Shown: piece by piece, positions 47,470 through 59,104 of the stretch
How the letters are laid out: the number at the start of each line of letters is the position of its first letter
Position numbering within the stretch: position 1 is the first letter of the stretch
NCBI GenBank assembly: GCA_007570785.1
Contig: ML662479.1
Coordinates: 289,670 to 353,669 of the forward strand
Reading direction: 5' to 3'
DNA from: Antilocapra americana
Lineage: Eukaryota > Chordata > Mammalia > Artiodactyla > Antilocapridae
Length of the DNA: 64,000 nt
Notes under the pieces: generated by a model
Told to the model about the DNA's origin: nothing
The model's database searches: none
What the model saw: only the letters and a program-made list of their open reading frames with translations
Made by a program: the position numbers and the translations under genes

Positions 47470-48195
47470 AACAGTAAAGTGAAAGAGGAGAGTTGGCTTA
47501 AGGCTCACATTAAGAAAACTAAGATCATGGCATCTGGTCCCATCACTTCATGGGAAATAGATGGAGAAACAGTAGAAAAAGTGTCAGACTTTATTTTGGG
47601 GGGCTCCAAAATCACTGCAGATGGTGATTGCAGCCATGAAATCAAAAGATGCCTACTCCATGGAAGGAAAGTTATGGCCAACCTGGATAGCATATTGAAA
47701 AGCAGAGACATTACTTTGTCAACAAAGGTCCGTCTAGTCAAGGCTATGGTTTTTCCAGTGGTCATGTATGGATGTAAGAGTTGGACAGTGAAAAAGGCTG
47801 AGTGCCGAAGAACGGATGCTTTTGAATTGTGGTGTTGGAGAAGACTCTTGAGAGTCCCTTGGACTGCAAGGAGATCCAACAAGTCCATCCTAGGCGAGAT
47901 CATTCCTGGGTGTTCATTGGAAGGACTGATGTTGAAGCTGAAGCTCCAATACTTTGGCCACCTCATGAGAAGAGTTGACTCACTGGAAAAGACCCTGAGG
48001 CTGGGAAGGATTGGGGGCAGGAGGAGAAGGGGACGACAGAGGATGAGATGGCTGGATGGCATCACCGACTAGATGGACATGGGTTTGTGTGAACTCCGGG
48101 AGTTGGTGATGGACAGGGAGGCCTGGCGTGCTACAGTTCACGGGTTTGCAAAGAGTCGGACACGACTGAGCGACAGAACTGAACTGAACCTAACA
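47470..48195 (+). mobile_element. BovB LINE 3' end with open C-terminal frame
   Basis: A 197-codon open frame encodes KKTKIMASGPITSWEIDGET, KITADGDCSHEIKRCLLHGR and FELWCWRRLLRVPWTARRSN, the C-terminal part of the BovB ORF2 after the RT domain. It ends at TAG after [10 protein letters not shown]. The 5' end and RT catalytic region are absent, so it is immobile. It lies in a 5' MYH16 intron, antisense to the gene. Confidence 0.93.
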
Positions 48196-49094
48196 GTAAA
48201 GTCTACTTTAAATGCTATATCACAAACTGATTTTTAAAAATATTTTGATAACTGAATTTTAATACCCCTGGTTTCCTTTGTGACCCTACATAGTTTATTT
48301 TGTGCATTTAAAAACAGTAACCTGAGCAGAGGGCCACAGGCTTTACCAGATGCTAAGTGAGTCCCTGGTGCTGAATAATTGCCCCGGCTCAGTGATTATC
48401 TCTCTTAAGATGAGGCCAGCCCGGAGTCAAGGCTGGGCCTCTTGGTTTCCATATGCAGACAGTCTCTCAGGAAGGCAGAGGGCTGGGGACTTTCAGTGGC
48501 AAAGAGAGAAGTCAGGGGCATCCCAGTCTTTCTTAAGGGTGAAGGACCTTCTTGGAGGTTTAGGGAGCAGCTGGTTCTGAGCCCCTTTGCCAGCAGTGCT
48601 GTTCTCAAGCCAAGGGGACGGCCTTCACCTTTAAGCTGGAGATGGAGGCTCTCACAATGGTGCTCTTGGACCCCTACTGCACAGAGGTATCCTCGGGGGA
48701 GCTCCAGCATTCCCTGCCAGGCTTTCCAAAAGAGGCCGAGTAGGGATAGGAAAGTGATAGAGGCAAAGCCAGACACTTTCTCCCCTTCTCATCTCAGTGT
48801 GGTGTCCAGGTTAGAGAGTTCTGACTGAAGCCTGGGTTCCCCAACCCTTAAGCTGGTCCGTTTGACAGAAAATGAGAGAAGGGGTGTCAGGGGTCCTGTG
48901 CCTTTGTGGGCCACTGATCTCTTTGTCCATCTGGTGATGTCTGGGCTCTCACTGGACAAAACTTTAAATTAGGTAATAAAATGAATAAGATCACCAAGGA
49001 AACAAACGACATCGAAACGTAATGAACACAGTATTAGCATGATACGCCAATACACGCACTTCTTTACAAAGGTATCAGATAATGCGATCTAACA

Positions 49095-49583
49095 GTGAAG
49101 GAGGAAACAGAACAGGCTCTCTCTTGAAAGCTGGACTCCATCTTAGGCCTGACTGTGGACTTTGAGCTATATGCCCAGTATCTATGGAAACCACATACCA
49201 ACTGGAAAAATCAGGTCCCCGGAAGGAGAGCCCTGCGTTGCCTAAAAGAACACTCTAATTATCTGTGTAACTGAATAGAATCATACATTCTATTACGCTT
49301 ATTGGGGTATGACCACAGGCCTATTGATAATTGTCCACTGTTAACTACCTGGGCCTAAGGCACATGAATCAGGGTTAACTTTGATTCTATCTTTCTTTTT
49401 CTTTTCAGACTAGTTTCAGGGAACCTTATACGCTTAGGGTATATAAAGGTTTCACAAAAACTGGTCGGGGTCCTTGGCTAAGAGGAGACTCTGCCTTGGG
49501 CCCACTGGTGTAATAAACTACACTCCACTATCTGCATTGTCCTGAGTGAGGTTGTTTCCCGGAATGTGTGGCTACAACAACAG
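49095..49583 (+). mobile_element. Solo-LTR-like ERV fragment
   Basis: It has a TATA box (gtatataaagg at about 49439) and AATAAA at about 49513 followed by ccactatctgcattgtcctg, a U3-R-U5-like order about 490 bp long. No ERV coding region flanks it. Family not named; the ends are estimated from the TG..CA rule. Confidence 0.6.
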
Positions 49584-51040
49584 TAGGTCTAGTCATTTTT
49601 TGTTTTTTTATTAGTTTTGCCATACAATGATCATTTTTGTTTTAAAGCAGCCATGAGAATTAACACTCTTTTGAGCTCTCTGCAATAACTGTGATATGAT
49701 ATGAAAATATCGGTGATTTCCATTGCTGACAAAGTCACAGGTACTGCTAATACGACCTGTGTTGAAAAGGGGGAGGAAATGGTACATTTCAGGTAAAGGT
49801 AGTGAACATCATGGTGCAACTGTTTTCCTACTGAAGACCCCCAAGCCCAGGGTAGGAACCCTACCTGATCCCCCCAGAGTCCCATCTCTGGTGGAGAGCA
49901 TGGGGCTGGGAGGTCCCCGGTAGCTTTGCACAGTCTTTGTCCAGCATCTGGGAGGCCAGGCTCTCAGCTCTGCCACAGTCACAGTGGGCAGCTCAGTGGC
50001 CTCGCCAGGCATCCTCCACCCACTTTCTGGAAGATACGCTGCCTCGACATAAACTTCCTTTTGCCATTTGCTGTCCCTGGCAGCACGATCACACTGCCTT
50101 TCTGCGGTCTCATTTTAGTGGTTCTGATTGATATAGATGGAAGTCACCAGGGAGATGAGACCAAAATATACATGAAAAGAGAATGCAAGTATCCGCAAGG
50201 TCAGATTTTTTAACAATGCATTAGGTTTGTCTTGAAAATAGAACAACTACTACTGTCTCTGTGCTGGGTCCCTTTTCAAATTGTCCTAATTGGGGAGGAA
50301 AGGCCAGAAATTCTTCTTAGTTTATTACAATTAGGTTGCTTGTACTTTTTTTTTTTTTTATGGTGGTTTTGCCACAAACCACAGGCTAAGGTGTGTTGGC
50401 CGTTGTCCTGGCCTGGTGGCCTGGGGCACAGATCCCTGGGACCAGGAACCCTGAGGGCCGTGCAGGCCTGTGACACCAGAAACCACCCCTCTCAGTGGCC
50501 ACCAGCCTCCTGCTCAGTTGTGACCACATCTTCCAGGGCCCCTGCATCTAAACAACTCCTGCTCCCCTCCCCCCAGGCAACTGCTTTTCCCAGGCATCTT
50601 TGATAACAAGACCCATTTTTCAAAACCACAAACCACAAAACAGAGAAAAAAAATTCAGTGCATGGGATTCAAACACTCACAGTGTCTTAAGAGGAGGAAA
50701 GATGCTTTGTGTGGGAAGTAGGTGACGGGGATTGAATCCAGCTCGCATCCAACATCCCCTCCATCCCCTGGTGGGAGCTGGGTTGTGCAGTGAAATGGGG
50801 CTGATCTGGGTTCAAACCCCTCTGCTCCTGTCTCGCTGTGGAATGAGGCAGCTCCCTCCTGTGCCCTAGGTCCAGAGCCCAGTGAGCAGTGAGCAGGGCA
50901 CGCTGCAGCCCCTCAAGAAATGCCTCCTCCCCGCTCCCCCTTGCAAATCTCTCATTGTCACATCTCTTCTCCTTGGGTGGCTTCTCCATGGCACCCCCTC
51001 CCCGTTCCCCACCTCCCCCAGTCTCCTCTGTGGTACTCAC

Positions 51041-51066
51041 CTGAGACCACACGGGAAGAGACTGGG
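51041..51066 (-). pseudogene. MYH16: MYH16 candidate non-coding exon 1
   Basis: This segment ends at a consensus donor (CAG|GTGAGTAC, minus strand). It begins where transcription would start, 25-30 bases below the TATA box at 51091-51098. Sarcomeric MYH genes usually open with a very short 5' UTR exon like this. The 5' boundary is an estimate. Confidence 0.5.
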
Positions 51067-51090
51067 TACCCCCCAGAGGCTGGCCTTTCC

Positions 51091-51098
51091 CTTTTATA
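51091..51098 (-). promoter_or_regulatory. MYH16: TATA box of the MYH16 promoter
   Basis: The minus strand reads TATAAAAG here. About 50 bases downstream comes a perfect 5' splice site (CAG then gtgagtac at 51041/51040). A short TATA-driven non-coding first exon is typical of sarcomeric myosin heavy chain genes, and the position is about 4.4 kb upstream of the first coding exon. The role is inferred from this arrangement; no transcript evidence is available. Confidence 0.6.
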
Positions 51099-51469
51099 CC
51101 TGCCCATCAGGTCTGTCCAGCACGCTCAGCAGGCCTCCCCTTCCAGGGCTTGGCTGGCCACTCCCGGGGCCCTCTATGGGGGTCAGCGACTGCCCTGCTG
51201 CTAGGACATTCGCCTTCCTCCCCTTGCCTTTGTGATGACCTCAGCGCAGGGGTGCAGGCTGTGGGGAGAAATAGAAGAGCTGGCTGATGAGTTTTCCTCT
51301 GAAAGCTGTAATTGCACCATGCAGGGGTCTTACGCTCAAGGAGGAAGACATGGGTGAGCTCATACAAGGCCTTGGGCATGGATGAGCCCGGATGACAGCT
51401 GGTTGATGACTCTGTCCCTTTCATATGCTCAGGCCAGAGGTGTGAGCTTGGACTTCCCTCATCACGGCT

Positions 51470-51922
51470 GTGGGTGTGGAGCCTAGGTGACTCCGTCTTA
51501 AAAAAAGAAGAAAAGGGGAGCCGCAGTCTTGCGATGGAGGGCAGCGCCCAGGTTCCCCCACTCCCAGGTCACCACCCTGGACGAGACCAATCATAGTGTG
51601 CTGGGGATGTGCCAGTCAGGGAACTGCTTGCGGTTGAATGTGCCTATCAGGGGCTAGTGCGTGTAAAGCCCCTGACCTCCCCTCTTGTCCTGACCAATCA
51701 CAGAGCACCAAGATACGTCACCCCACCTGTAGCCATTTTCCCTTTGTCCTCTCCCTTTAAAAGCCTTGTACCATGCAGCTCGGGGCTGCTGCCCTCACTC
51801 TGCTGTGTCGGTGTGTATGTGTGTGCAGTCCAGACCCGGGTCTGCAATAAATTCCCTCTTGCGCTTGCATCGGTGTATGGCCTACTGGTGATTTGTGGCG
51901 ATCACGACCTGGGCATAACAGA
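51470..51922 (+). mobile_element. ERV1-type solo LTR
   Basis: It carries two CCAAT motifs (gaccaatcatag, gaccaatcacag), a TATA-like tttaaaag, then AATAAA at 51846-51851 in gcaataaattccctcttgc, as in class I (gamma-like) LTRs. No internal ERV region is adjacent. It stands about 0.4 kb upstream of the MYH16 TATA box, on the opposite strand. Confidence 0.7.
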
Positions 51923-51933
51923 AGGACCTTAAG

Positions 51934-52130
51934 AGTCCTTCCCTGGTGGCTCAGATGGTAAAGAATCCACCCGCAATGCCGGAGACCTGGGTTTGATCCC
52001 TGGGTTGGGAAGATCCCCTGGAGGAGGGCATGGCAACCCACTCCAGTATTCTTGCCTGGAGAATCCCATGGACAGAGGAGCCTGGAGGCTGCAGTCTGTG
52101 GGGTTGCAAAGAGTCAGAGTGACTAAGCAC
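51934..52130 (+). mobile_element. Bov-tA SINE
   Basis: It reads gtccttccctggtggctcag to gagtcagagtgactaagcac. Confidence 0.9.
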
Positions 52131-52714
52131 AGCAGGAGTCCCTTGTGACTTTCTCAAGCCCAGAGACAGCCTCTGGGTCTGGAGGGAGAAACTTCCCCAA
52201 GGAACTTCCTTCTTGGCATCTGCAGTCACCCCATCTCCACCCTCTGATCCCTAATTCACTCTTCTTTTAATTGATAGAAAATTAACGTAGCATAAAATTA
52301 ACCATTTTAAGTAACTAACTCAGTGGCATTTTATATATTCTCAATGTCCTTTAGCTGCTCACCACCTCCACCTATTAACAGTGTGAAAACATTGTCATCA
52401 GCTCAAAAGGAAATCTACAAACCATCAGATTCTCAGGCAGCCCCAGGCAGTCACCGGTCTTTAGAGGTTTTACCTCTTCTAGGAATTTCAGGAGTAGAAC
52501 CATACAGTGGCATACAATGACTTTTGTGCCTGGCTTCTTTCATTTAGCATAATGGTTTCAAAATGCATCTACATTGTAGAATGTATCAGTACTTCACCCC
52601 TTTTCAGGGCTGAATAATCCTCCTTTGCGTGGCTAGACCACAGTTTCTTCATCCATTCATCCATTGATGGACATCTGGGTTGTTCCCACCTATTTTTTGT
52701 TGCTGTTGTTAATT

Positions 52715-52928
52715 TTTTTATTTGGTTGTGTCAGGTCTTTGTTGTGGCACGCGAGACCCCCATTGCACCACAAGGGATCTGTCACTGTGGCTCGCAGGCT
52801 TCCCGGTTATAGCGTGTGGGCTCAGCTGCCCCGTAGCGTGGGAGATCTTAGTTCCCTGACTGCGGATTGAACTCGTGTCCCCTGCATTGCAAGGCAGATT
52901 CTTAACCCCCAGACTGCCAGGGAAGTCC
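52715..52928 (-). mobile_element. CHR-type SINE inserted in L1
   Basis: It runs from ttatttggttgtgtcaggtc to cccagactgccagggaagtc, in reverse orientation, between two L1 halves. Confidence 0.85.
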
Positions 52929-53162
52929 CTTGTTTCCACCTTATGACTGCTGTGAATTGTGCTGCTGTGAACAAACGTGTACCTGTATTTGTTTTCAGTT
53001 CTTTTGGATATTTACCTAGGAATGGGATTGCTGGGCCATTTGGTAATTCTATGTTTAGTTTTTTGAGGAATCACCAAACTATTTCCACAAGAGGCTGAAT
53101 CATTTCACTCTCTCACCAGCAATTCACAAGGGTTCCAGTTTCTCCACATCCTCGCTAACATT

Positions 53163-53380
53163 TGGGCTTCCCTGGTGGCTCAGGTGGTAAAGAATCTGCC
53201 TGCCATTGCAGGAGACCAGGGTTCAATCCCAGGGTCATGAAGATCCCCTAGAGAAGGAAATGGCAACCCACCCCAGTATTCTTGCCTGGAGAATTCCAAG
53301 GACAGAGGAGCCTGGTGGGCTGCAGTCAATGGGGTCACGAAGAGTCGGACACGACTGAGCACCTAATACACATACATCAC
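53163..53380 (+). mobile_element. Bov-tA SINE inserted in L1
   Basis: It reads gggcttccctggtggctcag to gtcggacacgactgagcacc, placed inside the word-for-word continuation of the L1 (ctaacatt is repeated on both sides, a likely target-site duplication). Confidence 0.92.
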
Positions 53381-53744
53381 TAACATTTGTTATTTTCCTT
53401 AAAAAACAAAAACTATGGACATCCTAGTGGGTGGGAAGTGGTATCTCATTATGGTTTTTATTTAGACTCCCCTGATGCCTGATGATGCTGAGCATCTTTT
53501 CGTGTGCTCGTTGGTCACTTGCATATCTTTGGAAAAACGTCAAGTCCTTGCCCATTTTTAAATTGGTTTGTCTTTCTGTTGTTGAGCTGGAAGAGTTCTT
53601 TATATGTTTTAGATACTGGACCCTTAACAAATATATGATTTACAAATATTTTCTCCCATTCTTTGGGCTTTTTCAGTTTTTTGATAATGTCCTTTGATAC
53701 CCAAAAGTTAATTTTATGTATCTTTTCTTATTTATCTATTTTAA

Positions 53745-54180
53745 TTTTTTTGTAGTGTACTTGATTTACAATATGATGTTCATTTCTGCTGTCCAGCAAA
53801 ATGACTCAGTTATACAAATGTATTCCTTTTCATGTTCTTTTTCATTATGATTTATCACAGGATATTGAATATAATTCACTGTGCTAAATAGTAAGTGAAG
53901 TAAAAGTCCCTCAGTTGTGACTGACTCTTTGCGACCCCATGGACCATACAGTCCACGGAATTCTCCAGGCCGTAATACTGGAGTGGGTAGGCGTTCCCTT
54001 CTCCAGGGGATCTTCCCAACCCAGGGATGGAACCCAGGTCTCCCGCATTGCAGGCAGATTCTTTACCAGCTGAGCTATCTGGGAAGCCCTATACAATAGG
54101 ATCTTGTGGTTTATCAATCCTATTAATATATTTACTAGCTCGTATCTGTTAATCCCAAACTCCCAATCTTTTCTTCCCCC
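53745..54180 (-). mobile_element. L1 3'-end split by a Bov-A2 SINE
   Basis: The L1 3' UTR (reverse) runs from ttgatttacaatatgatgtt to cactgtgctaaatagta, resumes at tacaataggatcttgtggtt and ends ctgttaatcccaaactccca. A Bov-A2 SINE occupies 53893-54090 in reverse orientation (ctcagttgtgactgactctt to gctgagctatctgggaagcc). Confidence 0.88.
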
Positions 54181-54374
54181 ACCCCCCAAAAAGTTAATTT
54201 TAATGAAGTCCAACTTATCTTATTTTTTTTTTTTTATTTTGCCACCTGCACTTTTGGTTTCATATTTAAGAACCCACTGCCAAATTCAAGGTCATGAAGA
54301 TTTGTCCAGCATTTTCTTCTAAGAGTGGAACAGTTTTAACTTTCACATTTAGGTTTGACGCTTCCGTTCACTCT

Positions 54375-54500
54375 TATTTATTTTTTGGCCACACCATGTG
54401 TGGCATGTGCAATCTTAGTTCCCTGACCAGGGATCGGACCCCGGGCTCCCTACACTGGAAGCGTGAAGTCTTCACCTCTGGACCACCAGGGAAATCCCTG
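54375..54500 (-). mobile_element. CHR-type SINE
   Basis: It contains tttggccacaccatgtgtgg and tctggaccaccagggaaatc, in reverse orientation. Confidence 0.88.
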
Positions 54501-55524
54501 AATTCACTCCTAAAGGAAAAAGGAAACCACCTAAGACAGAGCTAATTTCCCTGTTTTCTCTCTAGGTTTGGGCCTGGGAACCAACTACTTAAGACCCAAA
54601 AAATCTTTTATTTAGCACTTAGTAATCTCTTGCATATGTTTTCTATTATCATCTGATCCCAGCATGTCGTTGTATTCTGAAAACTAGAATCCGGCAATGA
54701 AGAATCCTATCAGTACTCGGTCCTTTATCAGCACTCACTCGGCCTGAATACTTCACAGCTGAGGATGAACCTCACTTCTGAGCAGGGCCTCAGTTTCCCC
54801 AAAGGTAAAAATTAGATCCAGGCTGAGACTCCTCCCAGCATGGCCTCTGTGATGCTGCCGTGAGGTGCCGTTCCCTCCCACCTGCTGCTCTTCAGAGTCT
54901 GCTCACCGGGGTTGTTTTTCATCTCTTCAGCAGCTGGGCTTCTAAAGGGCAGAACTTTGTGCAGAAGTCTGGCTTGTGAAAGATGAAAGTGGAGCTTCTC
55001 TGGGTAGAGCAAGGAGGAGGCCTTTGAGGACAGCGTCCAGACACCCAGAAGAGGAAGTGGGGGCCCCCCTCCACCCTTCCCGCAGCAGCCAGAGCCTGGA
55101 TTCCATCCTGGGAGTGCAGTGCCCCACCCAGAGCCCGGGGCGCTTCCAGCTTCTTCCCTCGTGATTCTTGTCTTCGGGCTAATGACTGGGAAGGGCTATT
55201 CCCAACTGGAGGTTCTTCAGCCCCGGGGCCCAGCAAGAAAGAGCATACTGCCGCAGGGTCACTGCCTAGAGTCTGATGAAGAGGCAACAGGCAACCGGGG
55301 GAAGAGCTGGGGGAAACCAGCCGAGGGTGGTGAGGGGCCGCCCCCGTCCCTAGACAAGTGACTGAAAGCCACCCCCTGGATACAGCTGTAGGAAAAGCGT
55401 GGCCCTCGGGGACTGACGCAGCTACTGCCCAGCCAGACCCAGTGGGAGAGCAGGGACCGGGGAGGCCAGGGGAGGCCAGCCTCCTGGGACACCGGACAGG
55501 GTGGCAGTGGGTGGCAAATCGTTG
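54501..55524. other. Unassigned intergenic sequence
   Basis: A 207-codon minus-strand open frame (54919-55542) runs through here. It is rich in Pro, Ser and Gly, has no recognisable domain, and its start overlaps a BovB/ART2 repeat, so I do not call it a gene. Confidence 0.5.
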
Positions 55525-55770
55525 CTGTTGTTGTTCAGCCACTCAGTCGTGTCTGACTCTTTGCAGCCCCATGGACTGCAGCACACCAGTCCTCCCTGTT
55601 CATCACCAACTCCCGGCGTTTACTCAAATTCGTGTTCATCAAGTCGGTGATGCCATTCAACAGAGGATGCCATTCATTCCCTGTCGACCCCTTCTCCTCC
55701 TGCCCTCAATCTTTCCCAACATTAAGGTCTTTTCCAGTGAGTCAGCTCTTAGCGTCAGGTGGCCCACAGG
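55525..55770 (-). mobile_element. ART2/BovB 3'-end fragment
   Basis: It reads gttgttcagccactcagtcg through cttctcctcctgccctcaat to gcgtcaggtggccc, in reverse orientation. Confidence 0.88.
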
Positions 55771-55874
55771 TGACAAACAGACCTGAAGCAAACGTAGGGC
55801 ATCCAGCATCTGCCCCCATGGTTTCTCATGGGGAAGGTTTGTTTTTAAATTTCAAAAAAAAAATCTTTTTTTTT

Positions 55875-55977
55875 TCCATTTTATTTATTTATTTGGCCCC
55901 ACCGTGTAGCACACGGAACCTTAGTTCCCCGACCAGGGATCGAACCCTTAACCACTGGACCGCCAGGGACATCTCCA
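55875..55977 (-). mobile_element. CHR-type SINE
   Basis: It contains tttggccccaccgtgtagca and aaccactggaccgccaggga, with an internal deletion of the gccccctgca segment. Confidence 0.85.
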
Positions 55978-56586
55978 TGGGGGAGCTTTTAATGGCCAGC
56001 ATTCCAGAAAGTTCCATTTCAGTAAATGTGCTTGGTCTGGGGAAGGCCCACAAGGTAACCAAGAGTAGGAGAGCGCATGCATTTGTTCTCTGCCTATAAA
56101 AATACACTAAGAATCGCACTGGGCTTGGCGTCATTGGCTCCTAAAGGTACCTGCGGGAAGTCTAGTGATGTCTTTCTGTAGGAGGTAAGCTGACCTGAAT
56201 CCCCTGGGGGAGAATTTTGTGGAGTCAGGGGTTGGTGTTGATTCAGCCATGAAAACAAAGGGCTCCTTTGTCCATGAGCTCATTTTGATCCTTCCAACAA
56301 CCTGGGAAGGTGGGTAGGGTGGATGGGTAAATGACCTGTTTTTAGCAGATGAGAAAACCAAGGCTCAGAAAGATGAAGCAATTTGCAAGAAAGCACACAG
56401 CGAGTCAGCATCTGAGACGTAGCTTTCTTTTTCTTCCTGGCGCTTATCACTATCCAATAATGCATTATAGGTCTACTAGGCGACTTGGGGGCCTTGTTTT
56501 CATAGAACATAGGCGTGGTGATGATGGGGCTTGATCTCTCTATTGGGAGGTACTGCAGTGTGGTGGTCAATAACTTGGACTAATGG

Positions 56587-56695
56587 GACTTCCCTGGTAG
56601 TCCAGTGGTTGGGACTCCCCACTTCCACTATAGGGGGCACGGGTTCCACCCTTGGTCAAGGAACTAAGATCTTGCATACCCCAAGGGATGGGCAA
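56587..56695 (+). mobile_element. CHR-type SINE
   Basis: It reads gggacttccctggtagtcca then gggttccacccttggtcaag and aagatcttgcatacccc, in sense orientation. Confidence 0.88.
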
Positions 56696-56849
56696 AATAA
56701 ATTAATAAAAGACAGCTGTTATTATTTTTTTTAATAAAAGAATTAGAATCAGAAGCCAGATTCCATGAGGCTTGCCCCTTACTGCTCTCCCTGCCTCAGT
56801 TTTCTTGCCTATGAAATGAGGATAACAGTGGTTACCAATTAGGCTTCTT

Positions 56850-57412
56850 GTTGTTCAGTCGCTAGGTCATGTCTGACTCTTGGTGATCCCAGGGATTCAG
56901 CATGCCTGAGGACTGCAGGCTCCTCTGTCCTCCACTGTCTCCTGGAATTTGCTCAAATTCATGTCCACTGAGTCAGTGACACTATCTAACCATCTCATCC
57001 TCTGTCACCCCTTCTCCTCCTGCCTTCAATCTTTCCCAGCATTGGGGTCTTTTCCTGTGAATCGTTTCTTTGCATCAGGTGGCCAAAGTATTGGAGCTTC
57101 AGCTTCAGCATCAGTCCTTCCCATGAATATCCAGGACTGATGTCCTTTAGGATGGACTGGTTGGATCTCCTTGCTGTCCAAGGGACTCTCAAGAGTCTTC
57201 TCCAGCACCACAGTTCAAAAGCATCAATTCTTTGGTGCTCAGCCTTCTTGATGGTCCAACTCTCTCATCTGTACCTGACTACTGGAAAAACCATAGCTTT
57301 GACTATAGGGACTTTTGTCGGCAAAGTGATGTCTCTGCTTTTTAATACGCTGTCTAGGATTGTCATAGATTTCCTTCCAAGGAGCAAATGTCTTTTAATT
57401 TTGTAGCTGCAG
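56850..57412 (-). mobile_element. BovB 3'-end fragment
   Basis: It starts ttgttgttcagtcgctaggt and extends through the reverse of the BovB C-terminal coding region (LKLKLQYFGHLM, RVPWTARRSNQSILK) to gctgcagccatgaaatt. Confidence 0.9.
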
Positions 57413-57477
57413 CCATGAAATTAAATAGGTTGTTGGGAGAATTGGGTTCATACCTGTAAAGTGCCTGGCATCTAGTT

Positions 57478-57757
57478 GCTTGCTCGCTCAGTCTCTCAGT
57501 CGTGTCTGACTCTTTGCCACCCCATGAACCGCAGCAGGCCAGGCCTCCCTGTCCATCACCAACTCCTGGAGTCCACTCAAACCCATATTCATCGAGTCGG
57601 TGATGCCATCCAGCCATCTCATCCTCTGTCTTCCCCTTCTCCTCCTGCCCCCAATCTTTCCCAGCATCAAGGTCTTTTCCAATGAGTCAACTCTATTGGA
57701 GTTTCAGCTTCAACATCAGTCCTTCCAATGAATACCCAGGACTGATCTCCTTTAGGA
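57478..57757 (-). mobile_element. BovB/ART2 3'-end fragment with internal deletion
   Basis: It reads gctcagtctctcagtcgtgt through cagcatcaaggtcttttcca to aggactgatctcctttagga. The segment for the FGHLM motif is deleted. Confidence 0.9.
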
Positions 57758-58357
57758 TTGGCATCTAGTAGATGATCAATAAAATATTTGTTGGCTGAAT
57801 GAAAGCTGGAGCCCTTTGATGGGAGCAATGACTTCTAGTGCAGCACTCTATTCAGGGAGATGGAAGTTGTTCTTGGTGTCTGCATCCGGAAACCCCTGGG
57901 CTCGGCGTACACAGAGGGCTGGGCTCCGCTCCCAACAGAATAGGCCTGCTCATCCTTACGCAACAGTCTCGCTCGCCTGCCTTCCTCTCCGCAGTCCCTG
58001 GAGCTCTGCGTCACATCCTTCACTAGACCCCAGCAAGGACGGACAGTTAACCGGACTCTTCCCTGCCTCCGAGGAGGCTGCACTGTTGCCTACTGGCCTC
58101 TGGTGGTGAAGAACTGTGCTGAATGCTGGAGTGGGAGGCGGGCTGAGGTGGGCAGGGGAGCTGGGGAGACAAAGGCGGAGGAGTGGGGCAGTGATCCATC
58201 CCATGCCTTCTGCTCCTTCTCCAGCCTGAGGACCACACCCCCAACCCCCGCAGTGCCCCCTGGAGGGTCCCTGAGTGCCGGGACCAGGGCCCATCCATAA
58301 CTTTGTAGGAGCGAAGTTCTCAGTCAAGGTGAATCGACCAAAATGAGACCCCTAATT

Positions 58358-58556
58358 ACCTCCCTGGTGATCCGGCGGTTGAGAATCCACCATATAGTGC
58401 AGGGGACACAGGTTCAATCCCTGGTCAAGGAACTAAGATCCCACAGGCCCTACAGCAACCAAGCCTGCGGGTGGCAACTAGAGAGTCCATGCGCCACAAC
58501 GAAAGATCCCATGTGGCGCAGCTAAGACCCCATGCAGCCAAATTATTAAATAAATA
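58358..58556 (+). mobile_element. Long CHR-type SINE
   Basis: It shows cctccctggtgatccggcgg, ggttcaatccctggtcaagg and gcgccacaacgaaagatccc, ending in aaattattaaataaataag. Confidence 0.85.
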
Positions 58557-59104
58557 AGTTTTTTTTCTTAATTGGACCTGTCTATATCCACAGCCAGGAA
58601 GCCAAATCTACAGGTTCACTCCCATGTACCAGACCCTGGGTTGGAGCCAGCTGCTCCTGGGATAGGCCCCCTTCCTATGAAGCCGAACGCCAGCTCTGGA
58701 AGGTTCACGGGGCAGGCCTTTCCAGCCTATGAGCGCCCCTGCTGTTGGACATTCAGCGGTCACTCTGTCCTGCACACCCCTAGGGGCCAGCCCTGGGCTG
58801 GGCTTCCTGCTATGAGCCTGGTCCATCCATGATGGCAAGGTATGTGGCTGGGTGTGGTCTTCTCTCCTCACTTACAAGGAGAAATGTGACCTTGTCCAGT
58901 TGGATACAAAGTGTCGGCTTCTAGAACATTCTTAGACCACAGAGAGCTCTTAAGTGGAAGGATTTCCATGACTCTGAGTTTCACTTTTGACCTTGGGTAA
59001 GTCGTTTCACCTCCATGAGCCTCTAGTTCTTCACTATTAAATGGGACTAATAATAATAACAACTACTGTTAACTTCACAGAACTGATGAACTGATCAGTT
59101 GTGG

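Larger units (their letters stand above)
52270..53745 (-). mobile_element. Old L1 fragment interrupted by two SINEs
   Basis: Its 52270-52715 and 52929-53162 parts contain attgatggacatctgggttg and gggattgctgggccatttgg, the reverse of L1 ORF2/3' end text, and 53380-53745 contains gatgctgagcatcttttcgt. A CHR-type SINE (52715-52928) and a Bov-tA (53163-53380) are inserted. Confidence 0.8.

Noticed and set aside
54919..55542. 207-codon minus-strand open frame
   Set aside because: No domain, Pro/Ser/Gly-rich composition typical of GC-rich chance frames, and the start falls inside a repeat.
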